Shown here piece by piece: positions 49,591-61,178 of a stretch of 64,000 nucleotides of DNA (positions are counted from its first letter, which is position 1; each line of letters starts with the position of its first letter). The DNA lies in assembly GCA_963575745.1 (NCBI GenBank), contig CAUYUJ010004003.1, positions 122,501 to 186,500 on the forward strand. The letters are read 5' to 3'. The notes under the pieces were generated by a model that was not told where the DNA came from, did not search any database, and worked only from the letters and a program-made list of their open reading frames with translations. The position numbers and the translations under genes are program-made. Source of the stretch: Prorocentrum cordatum (taxonomy: Eukaryota > Sar > Dinophyceae > Prorocentrales > Prorocentraceae).

Positions 49591-50290
49591 GGCGGATCTC
49601 AGGGAATCGGCCAGTCGGAAACCACAAAGATACTCCCTAATTATCGCTGTTCGTTCTCTCTGGGACTCCTGGGAACTTCCCGTCACCACGGCTGGATCCG
49701 CCTCCGGAAACTTCTGGGAAAACTGGAAACTTCACCGTCTCCGGAAACTTCCTGTCACCACAGGATCCGCTGTTGGGCACTGTGCCCATTCCTTTCCGTA
49801 CCCGTTTCGGTCGTGCAGACAGAGGGACAGGCCCGGCTTCACTCCACAGGCCCGCCCCCAGGCCTTCGAGGACGCCTTGGGGGGGCGGTCCTCCGAGGAC
49901 GGGCCCCCCTCCACAGACGTCGGGCGCACTCTGCCTTCGCTCCCGGCGCCTCTTCTTCCATGCTGCCTCCCAGGGCCGTTTTCGGGCCCCATGGGCAGCA
50001 AGAAGCACATGGGCCAAGCGATCTTACCCCATCGAGTCGGCGCCCCTCCACAAACCTCGGGCGGACTTTGCCTTCGCTCCTAGCGCCTCTTCTTCAACTC
50101 TGCCTCCCAGGGCTGTTTTCGGGCCCTAGGGCAGCAAGAAACACACGTAGGCCAAACGATCTGTTCCCGGCTCCGCGGCTCCAGCGCCCTCAGGGGCATA
50201 TCTTTGTCATTCCAGGTTGATGTTTGATGGTTTCCGAGACGGAAGCCTCTCCCGAATGCCCAACTCGAAAAGGGCCCGCCGCGTGTTTGT
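49591..50290. other. Spacer with diverged dispersed repeats, no gene
   Basis: 49600-49770 matches the phrases at 21.9-22.2 kb (CACCACGGCTGGATCCGCCT). A weak direct duplication around CTTCGCTCC-GGCGCCTCTTCTTC occurs at 49935 and 50080. Confidence 0.5.
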
Positions 50291-50309
50291 TTGTTTTTGT
50301 TGTGTTGTT

Positions 50310-50366
50310 TTATGTTGTTGTTGTTGTTGCTGCTGCTGCTGTTGTTGTTGTTGTTGTTGTTGTTGG

Positions 50367-50423
<57 letters not shown>

Positions 50424-50426
50424 CAA

Positions 50427-50459
<33 letters not shown>

Positions 50460-50472
50460 CGTTGTCGTTGTC

Positions 50473-50523
<51 letters not shown>

Positions 50524-50525
50524 CT
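50310..50525. repeat. (TTG)n array
   Basis: TTG triplets with a TCAACATTG interruption at about 50424 and GTCGTT at 50458. Long Cys, Val or Leu frames are artefacts. Confidence 0.95.
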
Positions 50526-50897
50526 GTTCTTTGTATTGCTTGTCTCTCTTTTCTCCGTCGCAACACGGCAAAGGTAATCCGCACGGGCGCTCGCAGCAAT
50601 CGGGGACGTACGACTTAGTAACTCCTTGTCCGGATGCAGGAGGGGGCGGTCGTGGGAAGGCAAGTGCTGCGCAGGTGCGAGTGCAATTGTATGGCAGGCT
50701 CGCGCCTGGACAGCCTTGAGACAGAGGGTTACGGAGCGCGACCGATACACTCAATCCCGAGGGCTATACGGAGCGCGACTGATACGATCAATCTCTCGGC
50801 TGTCTGGAACAGTTGATCTGGGACGAAGCGCGGCCTCTCGGGGGGGGGCGGTCATGAGCCATGGGGCCGAAGATCTGAAACCTATTGCATATGGTCG

Positions 50898-53800
50898 CGC
50901 CACTCGGACGTCTATTCCCGTGCATTTTTCGGTTTCGTGCGTGCCTTATTGGCTCAATGATCCAGGATGCTCCTCCTCGATGGTCGCTGCCGAGAAAAAA
51001 TTAGCCCGGCGAAGAACCCAACCATATGCAGTTGTCAGTACCGCAGCTGCGGGTTTCATCTTCAGTGGAACTCCCCATAGGACTACGGAACGTGTGATGG
51101 GGTGTGCCGAGATGGGTGCCACTGGGGCATACGGCGAAGCTCCCTATGGGGACATGAAACACGCGCGGGGCGTGCCGACATGGGTGGCGGAAGCGCATGT
51201 GAGGGCCGCCACTCGGGCCTCCAGTGGAGCTCCCTATGGGTCCCCGAAACATGATGCTGCTGCGGGGGGGGGGCCGGGATGGGTGGCGGAGACGCATGTA
51301 AGCGCCGCTACTGGGGCCTTCGGTGGAGCTCCCTATGGGGCCACGAAGCGCGTGAGGGGTGTACTGGGATGTGTGGCGGGGACGCATGTGAGCGCCGCCA
51401 CTGGGGCCTTCGGTGCAGCTCCCTATGGGGCCACGAAACGTGTGAGGGGTGTGCCGAATTGGGTGCGGGTGGTGACGCATGCGGGCGGTGCCACTGGGGC
51501 CTTCGGTGGAGCTCCCTATGGGGCCACGAAACCTGTTGTTGTGAGGGGCGTGCCGGGATGGGTGGCGGGGACGCATGTGAGCGCGGCCGCTGGGGCCTTC
51601 GGTGGAGCTCCCTATGGGGCCACGAAACGTGTGAGGGGTGTGCCGAATTGGGTGGGTGTGGGTGACGCATGTGAGCGCCGCCACTGGGGCCTCCGGTGGA
51701 TGATGGGGCCACGAAACCTGTCAGGGATGTGCCGAAATGGGTGTGCGGGACGCATGCGCATGTGAGCGCCGCCACTGGGGCCTTCGGTGGAGCTCCCTAT
51801 GGGGCCACGAAACGTGTGAGGGGTGTGCCGAATTGGGTGTGCGGTGACGCATGCGGGCGGCAGCACTGGGGCCTTCGGTGGAGCTCCCTATGGGGCCACG
51901 AACGTGTGAGGGGTGTGCCGAATTGGGTGTGCGGGACGCATGCGGGCGGCAGCACTGGGGCCTTCGGTGGGGCTCCCTATGGGGCCACGAAACGTGTGAG
52001 GGGTGTGCCGAATTGGGTGTGCGGGACGCATGCGGGCGGCAGCACTGGGGCCTTCGGTGGGGCTCCCTATGGGGCCACGAAACGTGTGAGGGGTGTGCCG
52101 AATTGGGTGTGCGTGGCGCATGCGGGCGGCAGCACTGGGGCCTTCGGTGGGGCTCCCTATGGGGCCACGAAACGTGTGAGGGGTGTGCCGAATTGGGTGT
52201 GCGTGACGCATGCGGGCGGCAGCACTGGGGCCTTCGGTGGGGCTCCCTATGGGGCCACGAAACGTGTGAGGGGTGTGCCGAATTGGGTGTGCGTGACGCA
52301 TGCGGGCGGCAGCACTGGGGCCTTCGGTGGGGCTCCCTATGGGGCCACGAAACGTGTGAGGGGTGTGCCGAATTGGGTGTGGTGACGCATGCGGGCGGCA
52401 GCACTGGGGCCTTCGGTGGGGCTCCTATGGGGCCACGAAACGTGTGAGGGGTGTGCCGAACTGGGTGTGGTGACGCATGCGGGCGGCAGCACTGGGGCCT
52501 TCGGTGGGGCTCCCTATGGGGCCACGAAACGTGTGAGGGGTGTGCCGAATTGGGTGTGCGTGACGCATGCGGGCGGCAGCACTGGGGCTTTCGGTGGGGC
52601 TCCCTATGGGGCCACGAACGTGTGAGGGGTGTGCCGAATTGGGTGTGGGGACGCATGCGGGCGGCAGCACTGGGGCCGTCGGTGGGGCTCCCTATGGGGC
52701 CACGAAGCGTGTGAGGGGTGTGCCGAATTGGGTGTGGGTGACGCATGCGGCGGCAGACTGGGGCCGGATCGGTGGGGCTCCCGGAACGTGTGGCCACGAA
52801 CGGGTGTGCGTGCACGAATGACGCCTGGCGGCAGCAGGGGTGGGCTCCCTATGGGGCCACGAACGTGTGAGGGGTGTGCCGGGACGCATGCGGCAGCACT
52901 GGGGCCTTCGGTGGGGCTCCTATGGGGCCACGAAGCGTGTGCCTGGGTATGCCGACTGGGGCCTTCGGTGGAGTGTGCGCCTATGGGGCACGAAGCGTGT
53001 GAGGGTTGCCGAATTGGGGTGGAACGCATGCTGGCGCAGCACTGGGGCCTTCGGTGGGGCTCCCTATGGGGCCACGAACCCCGTATGGGGAGGGGTGTGG
53101 GGCCTTCGGTGGGTGTAGGGGACGCATGCGGGCGGCAGCACTGGGGCCTTCGTGGGCTCCCGCCACGAACGTGTGAGGGGTGTGCCGAATGGTGTGGGTG
53201 ACGCATGCGGCGGCAGCACTGGGGCCTTCGGTGCTCCCTATGGGGCCACGAACGTGTGAGGGGTGTGCCGAATTGGGTGTGGGTGACGCATGCGGGCGGC
53301 AGCACTGGGGCCTTCGGGGGCTCCCTATTGGGCCACGAAACGTGTGAGGGGTGTGCCGAATTGGGTGTGGGTGACGCATGCGGGCGGCAGCACTGGGGCC
53401 TTCGGCGGAGCTCCCTATGGGGCCACGAAACGTGTGAGGGGTGTGCCGACTTGGGTGTGCGTGACGCATGCGGGCGGCAGCACTGGGGCCTTCGGTGGGG
53501 CTCCCTATGGGGCCACGAAACGTGTGAGGGGTGTGCCGAATTGGGTGTGGTGCGCATGCGGCGGCAGCACTGGGGCCTTCGGTGGGCTCCCTATGGGGCA
53601 GCACGTGTGGGTGCCTTCGGTGGGGCTCCCTATGGGGCCACGAAGCGTGTGAGGGGTGTGCCGAATTGGGTGTGGGTGACGCATGCGGGCGGCAGCACTG
53701 GGGCCTTCGGTCGGGCTCCCTATGGGGCCACGAACGTGTGAGGGGGTGTGCCGAATTGGGTGTGCGTGACGCATGCGGGCGGCAGCACTGGGGCCTTCGG

Positions 53801-54612
53801 TGGGGCTCCTATGGGGCCACGAAACGTGTGAGGGGTGTGCCGAATTGGGTGTGCGGTGACGCATGCGGGCGGCAGCACTGGGGCCTTCGGTGGGGCTCCC
53901 TATGGGGCCACGAACGTGTGAGGGGTGTGCCGAATTGGGTGTGGGTGACGCATGCGGGCGGCAGCACTGGGGCCTTCGGTGGGGGCTCCCTATGGGGCCA
54001 CGAAACGTGTGAGGGGTGTGCCGAATTGGGTGTGCGTGACGCATGCGGGCGGCAGCACTGGGGCCTTCGGTGGGGCTCCCTATGGGGCCACGAAACGTGT
54101 GAGGGGTGTGCCGAATTGGGTGTGCGTGACGCATGCGGGCGGCAGCACTGGGGCCTTCGGTGGGGCTCCCTATGGGGCCACGAAACGTGTGAGGGGTGTG
54201 CCGAATTGGGTGTGCGTGACGCATGCGGGCGGCAGCACTGGGGCCTTCGGTGGGTCTCCCTATGGGGCCACGAAGTGTGTGAGGGGTGTGCCGAATTGGG
54301 TGTGCGTGGCGCATGCGGGCGGCAGCACTGGGGCCTTCGGTGGGGCTCCCTATGGGGCCACGAAACGTGTGAGGGGTGTGCCGAATTGGGTGTGAGTGAC
54401 GCATGCGGGCGGCAGCACTGGGGCCTTCGGTGGGGCTCCCTACGGGGCCACGAAACGTGTGAAGGGTGTGCCGAATTGGGTGTGGCTGACGCGGAGGGGG
54501 AGGAGGGGGGAGGGGGAGGAGGAGTGAGTGAGGGACGCGGGGCGCTGTCTCTTCAAAACGAGGACCCAACACCACAGGATGGTTGGGAAAAACACGTCCG
54601 AGCGATGCCAAG
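50898..54612. mobile_element. Array-bearing long copy (D) of the CATCGCTCGGACG TIR family
   Basis: The left end (50898-51000) is the family's left half: CACTCGGACGTCTATTCCCG, CCAGGATGCTCC, CGATGGTCGCTGCCGAGAAA. The right end (54590-54612) is ACACGTCCGAGCGATGCCAAG. Between them lie the array leader (CCCAACCATATGCAGTTGT at about 51027), the 90-bp array and the trailer (ACCCAACACCACAGGATGG at about 54565). TGGTCG directly flanks both ends (50892-50897 and 54613-54618), a candidate target duplication. No transposase-like protein is present. Confidence 0.7.
51050..54510 (+). repeat. 90-bp tandem array, about 38 units
   Basis: The unit contains CTATGGGGCCACGAAACGTG, TGAGGGGTGTGCCGAATTGG and ACGCATGCGGGCGGCAGCAC. 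Period exactly 90 over most of the array, so each strand has frames of 30-residue repeats (for example GGAPYGATKRVRGVPNWV) with no stops; these are not treated as genes. Units at the left edge are diverged, central units nearly identical, and 52740-53660 holds many shortened units. Confidence 0.95.
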
Positions 54613-55140
54613 TGGTCGAGTGCCTGAGGTACGGGCCCCTCTCGTTGGAGGGTGGCCAGAAGTCATTCTGGCCAGGCGTGGAGGCTCGACGATGGAGCAC
54701 GCTTCTGGCCTCATCGTCGCCATGGCTGGATCTGCCTCTAGGTTCTGGCCAGAGCGCACACCTGGGCAGGTCCAGAAGTCAAAATCTGCTCCCAGACCCA
54801 GATCCCCTCGCGTCATGACAGAAGCTGCGACGGACGGTTTTCGGCCATGTCTGGCCTCTGGGGGCCACTCACCATGCCCTGGGCCGATAAGAAAAAACGC
54901 AGAAAGCTGGTTTTGGTGAAGAGGTCGAGACCTGCGGTCCACGTTCGGGAAAAATCCTGACGTCGGGGTTCTGGGAGGAGTCATCCTGGCCCAGGATCAG
55001 GTCGGGCATGTCCTCCTACAGGCGGATATTTGTAGAAATATTACAAATAGTTACGTAAACAATCATTGAAAATTGTCACAAGAGCAGGAAAAATCATCCC
55101 CAGACAATTTGTAAACTATTCTTGAATATTCCTCCTGTAG
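54613..55140. other. Spacer with one minus copy of the ~160-bp family
   Basis: 54815-54965 resembles the dispersed family in reverse (GGCCTCTGGGGGCC, AAAAATCCTGACGTCGG). 55020-55140 is AT-rich. No gene. Confidence 0.5.
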
Positions 55141-55319
55141 AGGGACATGCCCGACTTCAGCCCAGGGTGCTCCTGGCTTTTCGCGCCATTCTGGACCCTG
55201 GACCCCCCTGGCCGGTGCGGGCGTAGCATCACTGGCGCCCCCCGCCACCACCCGCCCCGTGCAGCCAGAGTCCAGGCCGTCGCCCTGCAGGAGCCCGTAG
55301 TGAACGCGTCCAGCCTGCG

Positions 55320-55402
55320 GAGTCGTCGTTGTCGCCGCCGCTGCCGTCGCCGCCGCCGCCATCGCCGCCGCCGCCGCCGTCGCCGCCGCCGCCGCCGCCA
55401 TT

Positions 55403-55485
<83 letters not shown>

Positions 55486-55570
55486 ACTCGTCGTCGTCGT
55501 CGTCGTCGGCGTCGCCGCTGCCGTCGTCGCCGTCGGCGTCGTCGTCGTGCTCATCGTCGTCCCTCCTCGT
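55320..55570. repeat. GCC/GTC triplet array
   Basis: CGCCGCCGC, CGTCGTCGT and mixed blocks. Minus frames give Thr/Ala or Arg runs. Confidence 0.95.
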
Positions 55571-55584
55571 CTTTACCGAAACAT

Positions 55585-56400
55585 GCGACGTCCTGATTTT
55601 TTCAATGCGGGCCCCCTCGGAAGTCCCGACCCTTTCCCCGGGACTGGTTTTTCATCCCGAATCGTTTCCTGACCGTCCTGAGGCCCGGCGAGGGCCCCCC
55701 GAGGCCGGCAATGGCCGAAAACCTGCCGCCCTGGATCTTTAACGACGCGATCATGTTTGGGTGCTCCTCTGGGAGGAAGGCTCAATAGCCTGGCCTCCCC
55801 CTCGCACTCCTCAGCCGGCACCAGCGCGCCGGGCGGCAGCAGCGCAGGGAGCACCGGGGAGCCAAGCTCCTCGACGGCGGGGGGTCCGAGCACTGGCGCC
55901 TTGCAAGACGAAGCCAGGACGAGCACAAGATCGGGGGAAGATAAATCTAGGGAGAATCAATCGAGGGAGGTTAATTGATTGATTGGCTCAGATCGGGGGA
56001 GGATACGTCGAGAATCTCTGAGAACCGGCGGTTCTGAGGGATGCACCGGGCGCCGCGGTCTTCTCAGAGTGTTCTGGAATGGATCTATATCCTCATCCTG
56101 GCCCCGTCCGACCTCACACGCCCGCGCCTCCCCGCACCAGGAGGAGTTTTTGGTCACTTTCGGCCTCCCGCGGCCCTCACCGGCCCCGCCCTGCAGAGGA
56201 GGCAGGCCCTGACATCCTCGCGTCGTGCCAAAAATCGCTACCAAAAGTTTTTGGTCACTTTCGGCCTCACGCGGCCCTCACCTGCCCGGGGGGCCGTCAA
56301 AAAACAGCCCAGGATGAAAACCCGGTCCTGGGGAGTGGGTCCAGACTTCTGGGGAGCCACTTTGTGACAAACATCACGACGTCGGATGTCTGGGGGGAGC
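55585..56400. repeat. Dispersed ~160-bp repeat copies around a GATAAATC inverted segment
   Basis: A plus copy at 55585-55745 (CCTGATTTTTTCAATGCGGG, CCCGACCCTTTCCCCGGGAC) and a minus copy at 56150-56395 (TTTTGGTCACTTTCGGCCTC twice). 55915-56110 (AGATAAATC ... CTCTGAGAACC ... GGATCTATATCCTCATCC) recurs at 60660-60830. Confidence 0.6.
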
Positions 56401-56950
56401 GGGTAGGAAGAATAGAGGAACAAAACACAACATAAAGATATGTTTGCCGCCGTGGGCCCCTAACAAGGGATAGTTGCCCTGTGAATGTGCCAGCTTCGTG
56501 GTGCAATATGCAATACGTTTGGTGCGATCTGTATGATGTGAGCTATATGGTGTGAGCGATGGGATGCAAGCCAATGCAGTGTAACCTGTGCGGTGCAAGC
56601 TGCGTGATGCAAGCTGTGCAGTGCAAGCTCTGTGGTGCGGGCCACGCGGCCGCCGCCCACTGGGCGGCCTCTGGGCGAAACCTCGGCCACACACACACAC
56701 ACACACACCCAGCGCACGCGGCGCCCACAGGCAGCAACGCAACGAGACCAAGCCCACCCAGCGCAGGGGGCGCCTACGAGGCGCCCACGAGGCGCAACGT
56801 CGGCACACCAGCCCAATCACTTCAAGCCCGAATAGGAATCCCTACGTCGTGGCAACACTGTTTGGGGAATTCGCCGGCCAAACAGGCCAAGGGCGTGCCA
56901 GAATCTCTGGCTTCTGCCTTGTTGTTTGTTAACATCGCGCGCGCGTGGCG
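56401..56950. other. Spacer with TGCAAGCTGTG-type short repeats and (CA)n
   Basis: 56480-56640 is built from GTGCAAGCTGYG-like words of about ten bases. (CA)n at 56688-56708. No gene. Confidence 0.6.
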
Positions 56951-56989
56951 GCCCCTGGGGGTCCCCAGAACAAAAATACCTCGGCAAGG

Positions 56990-58480
56990 TCCGCCACGGG
57001 ATGTCAGAGCTCCCAAGTGGCCCCTGAAAAACGCCTGGGGAGAGCTCGAAGAGAGCCGAAGAGGGTCCGAAACGGCCCCAGAGCGCCCTGAGAGCCCTGA
57101 GTAGCTTCTTGACGGCCCCAGAGCCCAGAGGCTTTTCAAACGCCTCCAGAGAGCCCCAAGGGAACCCGCAAGCGAGCCCCGAGAGGTACAGACTATGTAC
57201 TTCATTCAATGGTTGGAAAAATTTCAGCGTTCTCATATCTTCGTGCTTCGAACGCTGCCAGACGGCCCAAGGGGGCCGCAATCTCGCCCCAAGACAGCCC
57301 AAGAGGCCTCCAAGAGGGCGCCAAGACGGCCCAAGAGCCTCCCAGGACGGCCCCAAAGTGCTCCAAGAGGGGCCCGAAGCGGGGAAAACGAATCTGCCAC
57401 CGTGCCTCTGCGCACGGAGTGGGCATGTCCTCAGGTCCTTCGCTGAAGCCTTCACGCTCCAATTCTCACTCCTGAGGGGTCTTCAAGGGGCCCGGAACCC
57501 AAATTCCGAAACCTCTTGGGGCTTCCCGTATGCCCCCTGGGGCTTCCCGCGTGCCCCTTGGGCACCGGGAAGTGTTGTCGCACAACTTTTCGGGCCCGAG
57601 AGGGCCCCAAGACGGGCCAAAGGGGGCCCCTAAGAGGCCCCGAAGACGGTCCAAGTGGGGCCCGAGGCGCTTAACGACCACACCAAGACGCCCAAGATGG
57701 ACCCAAGATGGCCCAAGAGGCCTCCAACACCCGAAGAGGCCTCCAAGAGGCCTCCCAAGAGGCAACAGTCATTGATTTTCCTTCGGCTCTTGGTTAAAAG
57801 GATTTGGGCGTTTTCGCCTTTTCGGCTACGTATCCGCCGCTCCATGACAGCCCGAGAGGCTCCCAAGCCCACCCCAAAACGTCCCAAGGGGCCTCCAAGA
57901 TGGCCCTAAGACGCCCCACGAGCGTCCCAAGAGGCGCCCAAGACGGCGCAAGAGGGTTCCAAGACGGCCCCGAAGGGGCCCAACAGAGGGAACACGAATC
58001 GAAAACCCGAGCCTTCCGCCCCAAGAGGCCCCTAGGAGGAGGCCCGAAGAGGCGCCCAAGAGGCCCCAAGATGCCCCCAGATGCCCCAAGAGGCCCCCCA
58101 AGAGGCCCCAAGAGGCCTCCAAGATGCCCCAAAAAGGCCCCAAGAGACCCCAAAACTGGTCCCCAAGAGGCATCAAAACTGCCTCCAGGAGTCCCCTGAG
58201 AAGCCTCCCACGAGATCCCAACGAGCATCCAATAGGCTTCATACTCGCAGCCCAGGCACGGTGGCGGGATGGGCTGACGGCCATTCGATGTACATGACCA
58301 GTCTTCCGCCCCCATACATCCCTGGGGACTGCCAGGAAGATGCCCCTAGAAGCCCCCAAGAGGGAGTCCCGACAGAGGCCCCAAGAGGTTCTCCAGAAGC
58401 TTCCCCAGGGGCTCCCAAACGAGGCCCCCAAGATCCCTCCAAGAGGCCCTCGAACGGCATCCCAACATACCTTCACATGC
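56990..58480 (+). repeat. Degenerate ~9-bp CCCAAGAGG repeat, block 2
   Basis: About 1.4 kb of words such as GGCCCCAAGA, GCCTCCAAGA and GGCGCCCAAGAC, broken by unique pieces at 57185-57240, 57420-57560, 57765-57840 and 58225-58320. Frames read Pro/Arg/Lys or Leu/Gly repeats. Confidence 0.7.
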
Positions 58481-60058
58481 ATCCATGAGGCCGTTGACCT
58501 ACAACCCAGGCACGGTGGCTGGGTGGACCGAGGCCTAAACGTTGCCCTCCATCTACCAAGAGACTGCTTCCACGCGCGCGAGTTTCGCACGACTACTGGG
58601 GGAAATGACCACAACCCAACCACTTCCAGATCCCCGCGAGCATATTGGCAAATGACAGCGATGATACAATAGGGACCTGTGGCGCGCGGGCCGCCCGACA
58701 CTGTCTCGCTCTTCGAGAGAGTGGGGCGGACTGGCTGGCCTGGGTACAGTCGGACCGCCCCACTCCCCATCAGGCCTGCGGTGTGCGCGCAACCAAAAAG
58801 TCCCGGGAAAAGCGCGGTGTGCGCCCATCAGGCCTGCGGTGTGCGGTGTAAGCGCCCGGGAAACCTCCCAAACCTCCAAAAATGACTGGCCCACGAACCC
58901 GGAAAGGCATGTCGAAAGGTGAAGCATGGGAGTGTTTTCGAGAAACCTGACTGGGCGACGGGCGACTGCAATGCTGAACATATCGGTAGTGATGTACCGT
59001 GCTGCGCCGTGCTGAATTGAAATGTATCATGCTTAATGCCACGTTAAACTGAGCTGGGCTCTATTGTGTTGTGGATCAAGTCGTTCTTGGCATCCGAGTC
59101 CTGTCCGAATTGATCTGGATCATGAGCTCGAGTTGGCTGAACGCATAGCTCGCCCAGAGCTGGTTGCAATCGACGCTTTCGGGTCGCTCAAACAGCTCGA
59201 AGTCAAGATCCGATTCTGCTCCGAAACTCGACGAACCAAGAGGGAACGAATCCAAACCGAGGCGAAAAGCACCAACCATGCGCGGACCGAAACGCGGCGA
59301 ACCGAGACGAGACGAACTGAGACAAAGCGAATAGAAACAGTACGAACCAAGACGAGGGCCGAACCGACCTTCTTCGAATCAAGGCAAGACGAACCTAAAC
59401 AAGGACGAGCCGAACACGTTTCGGCTCTTTCCGGAAACCACATGGCATCTCCTGCCGAAGGAGCTTCACCCTGAGGGCCAAGACCCTCGTAATTCACCCC
59501 GGATGCGCGCCCCCAAAGCCGCGATCCTGGCGCAAATTGCGATTCATCCGTGCTGTGCTGAACTTAGCTGCGTTGTGTTGTGTTGAACTGTGCTGTGTGG
59601 GTCTCAACGGGTTCTACAGAACAAGCGCTTCGCTCGAGGTACTAGTATCCTCGAGCTCTGCAAAACAAGCGTTTCGTCTGAGGAACCCTCATCAAATAAT
59701 GCTAAGCCCGCGTTTCGCCTGAGACATCCTCGACATATCAATGCGCCGTCCCTACGTGACCTCGCTACTGATCAAACACCGCCGGCCCTGCTCAGGTCGA
59801 GGGCCGGCACAGCATCTTTACTAGGCAAGAGCCCTGGGATAATGCCGTTTCCGGCAAGCAGAAAAAGGCCACACGTCAGCCTGCAGGTGACGGGTCTTGC
59901 CGGAACCGAGCCCCAGCCCGCGGAGCCTTCCCTGGGACAGGCTCTGCCTCCCGAGCCATTGCTTGGTGCAGGGCCCCAAGGCTTGGGAGAGGGCGGGAGC
60001 CCGGCAACGGCAACAGAACTCTGGGCTCGCTTCGCCAGGGCTGGCCAGCTCCACCGGA
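58481..60058. other. Unique spacer with small repeats, no gene
   Basis: GCCCAGGCACGGTGGC (58252) recurs as ACCCAGGCACGGTGGC at 58505. 58780-58850 repeats CCATCAGGCCTGCGGTGTGCG. 59220-59410 consists of ACGAACCGAGACGA-like words. 59620-59730 has AAGCGTTTCGTCTGAGG variants. Confidence 0.5.
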
Positions 60059-60242
60059 GGCCTCCTGGATGGGGTCCGCGCAGACAGGGTCGGAGGGTCG
60101 CGCCGCATCGCCGACGCATCGCCGATGCACCGGCGGTGCATCGGCGGCGTCGGCGTAAAGGCAAAACGGGCTCCACACCGAGCCGCATCGCAGATGCATC
60201 GGCGATGCGACGCGAGCCTCCGACCCCATCTGCTCGGGGTGG
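60059..60242. mobile_element. Palindromic CGATGCATCG element, copy 2
   Basis: Left arm GGCCTCCTGGATGGGGTC ... GGGTCGGAGGGTCGCG ... GCATCGCCGACGCATCGCCG; right arm TCGGCGATGCGACGCGAG ... CCTCCGACCCCATCTGC, an imperfect inverse over about 60 bases. The last ~25 bases of the right end are lost. Confidence 0.75.
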
Positions 60243-61178
60243 CACTAAGGTGGGGTAGGGGCAAAGGTGGGGTTGGAGGGAAAATCGCCCCCGACGGCCC
60301 CTGGAAGAAGGAAGCGCGTTAAACCGAAACATCCGGCTGGGCCCGTTCCCCGAGCCCACCTTGGGATACTCCTCCCTCTACTAAGCCCCGACCCGGGAGG
60401 CCCAGAGCTTCACAACGACCGGCGCTCCTTGCCAAAGTGCACCGGGATGCCGCCGGAGCCGTTGCCCTCGCCTATCACCTCCCACACAGTGCCGCTCGTA
60501 AGCCCCTCGCCCTCGCCCGAGGCCATCCGGCGGCCAGGTGCCGCGTCGGCCGGCGCCTCATTGGGGCCGGGCGCTCGGGCCAGGACGGGCTCAAAACCGA
60601 TGCGGCATGGCATGTCCGCATGTCCGCGTCCCTGCGGCTGCCGCTCCTCCTTGTAAGACGGAACCAGGACGAAGATAACATCGGGTGAGGATAAATCGAG
60701 ACCCTCTGAGATCCAGCGGCCCTGGAAGATGTCTCGGGCGCCGCGGCCTTCGCAGAGCGTCCCGGAACGCTCTGAGAGCATTCTGCTATGCTCTGCAACG
60801 GATTTATCCTCGTCCCAGCCCTGCCCGAACTGGTCCACCTGACGTTGCCCCAGCAAATCGCCCTAATAGCAGCGAAAGTAAAGAGGCGGGTCGAAGAGCA
60901 GGAGGTCGGCCAATGAAAACGTCGTGCATTCCTAGGGATTCCCGGGAAACGCATCCGGGCTGAAAAAGTAGCCGGCATTCAGGCGAGATCGCGATTTCTG
61001 AATCAATAATGAGGAAGTCTCAAGCGAAACGGCTACTGGACCGCCTCCGGACTGGACGGTCTCGGGTTCCCCGTCCCCCCCCGTGGGACTCTTCTATGGT
61101 TTTGTGCTACTCGTAGAATGCTCTAGAGAAGCGCTACTGTGGAGAAAGAAGCGGGTCTTACGCGCGATGGCATACAGA
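60243..61178. other. Spacer with two dispersed segments, no gene
   Basis: 60660-60830 matches 55.9-56.1 kb (GAGGATAAATC ... CTCTGAGA). 60870-61070 holds GTAAAGAGGCGGGTCGAAGA and GTCTCAAGCGAAACGGC, also seen around 20.33-20.75 kb. Confidence 0.5.

Noticed and set aside
50945-50960. TTATTGGCTCAATG resembling the dinoflagellate spliced leader end TTTTGGCTCAAG
   Set aside because: It lies inside a TIR element, the match is partial, and the other copies of the element do not have it at that position.
51050-54510. Possible CRISPR-like or tandem-protein gene
   Set aside because: Units are contiguous without variable spacers, no cas genes exist, and open frames occur on both strands because the period is a multiple of three.
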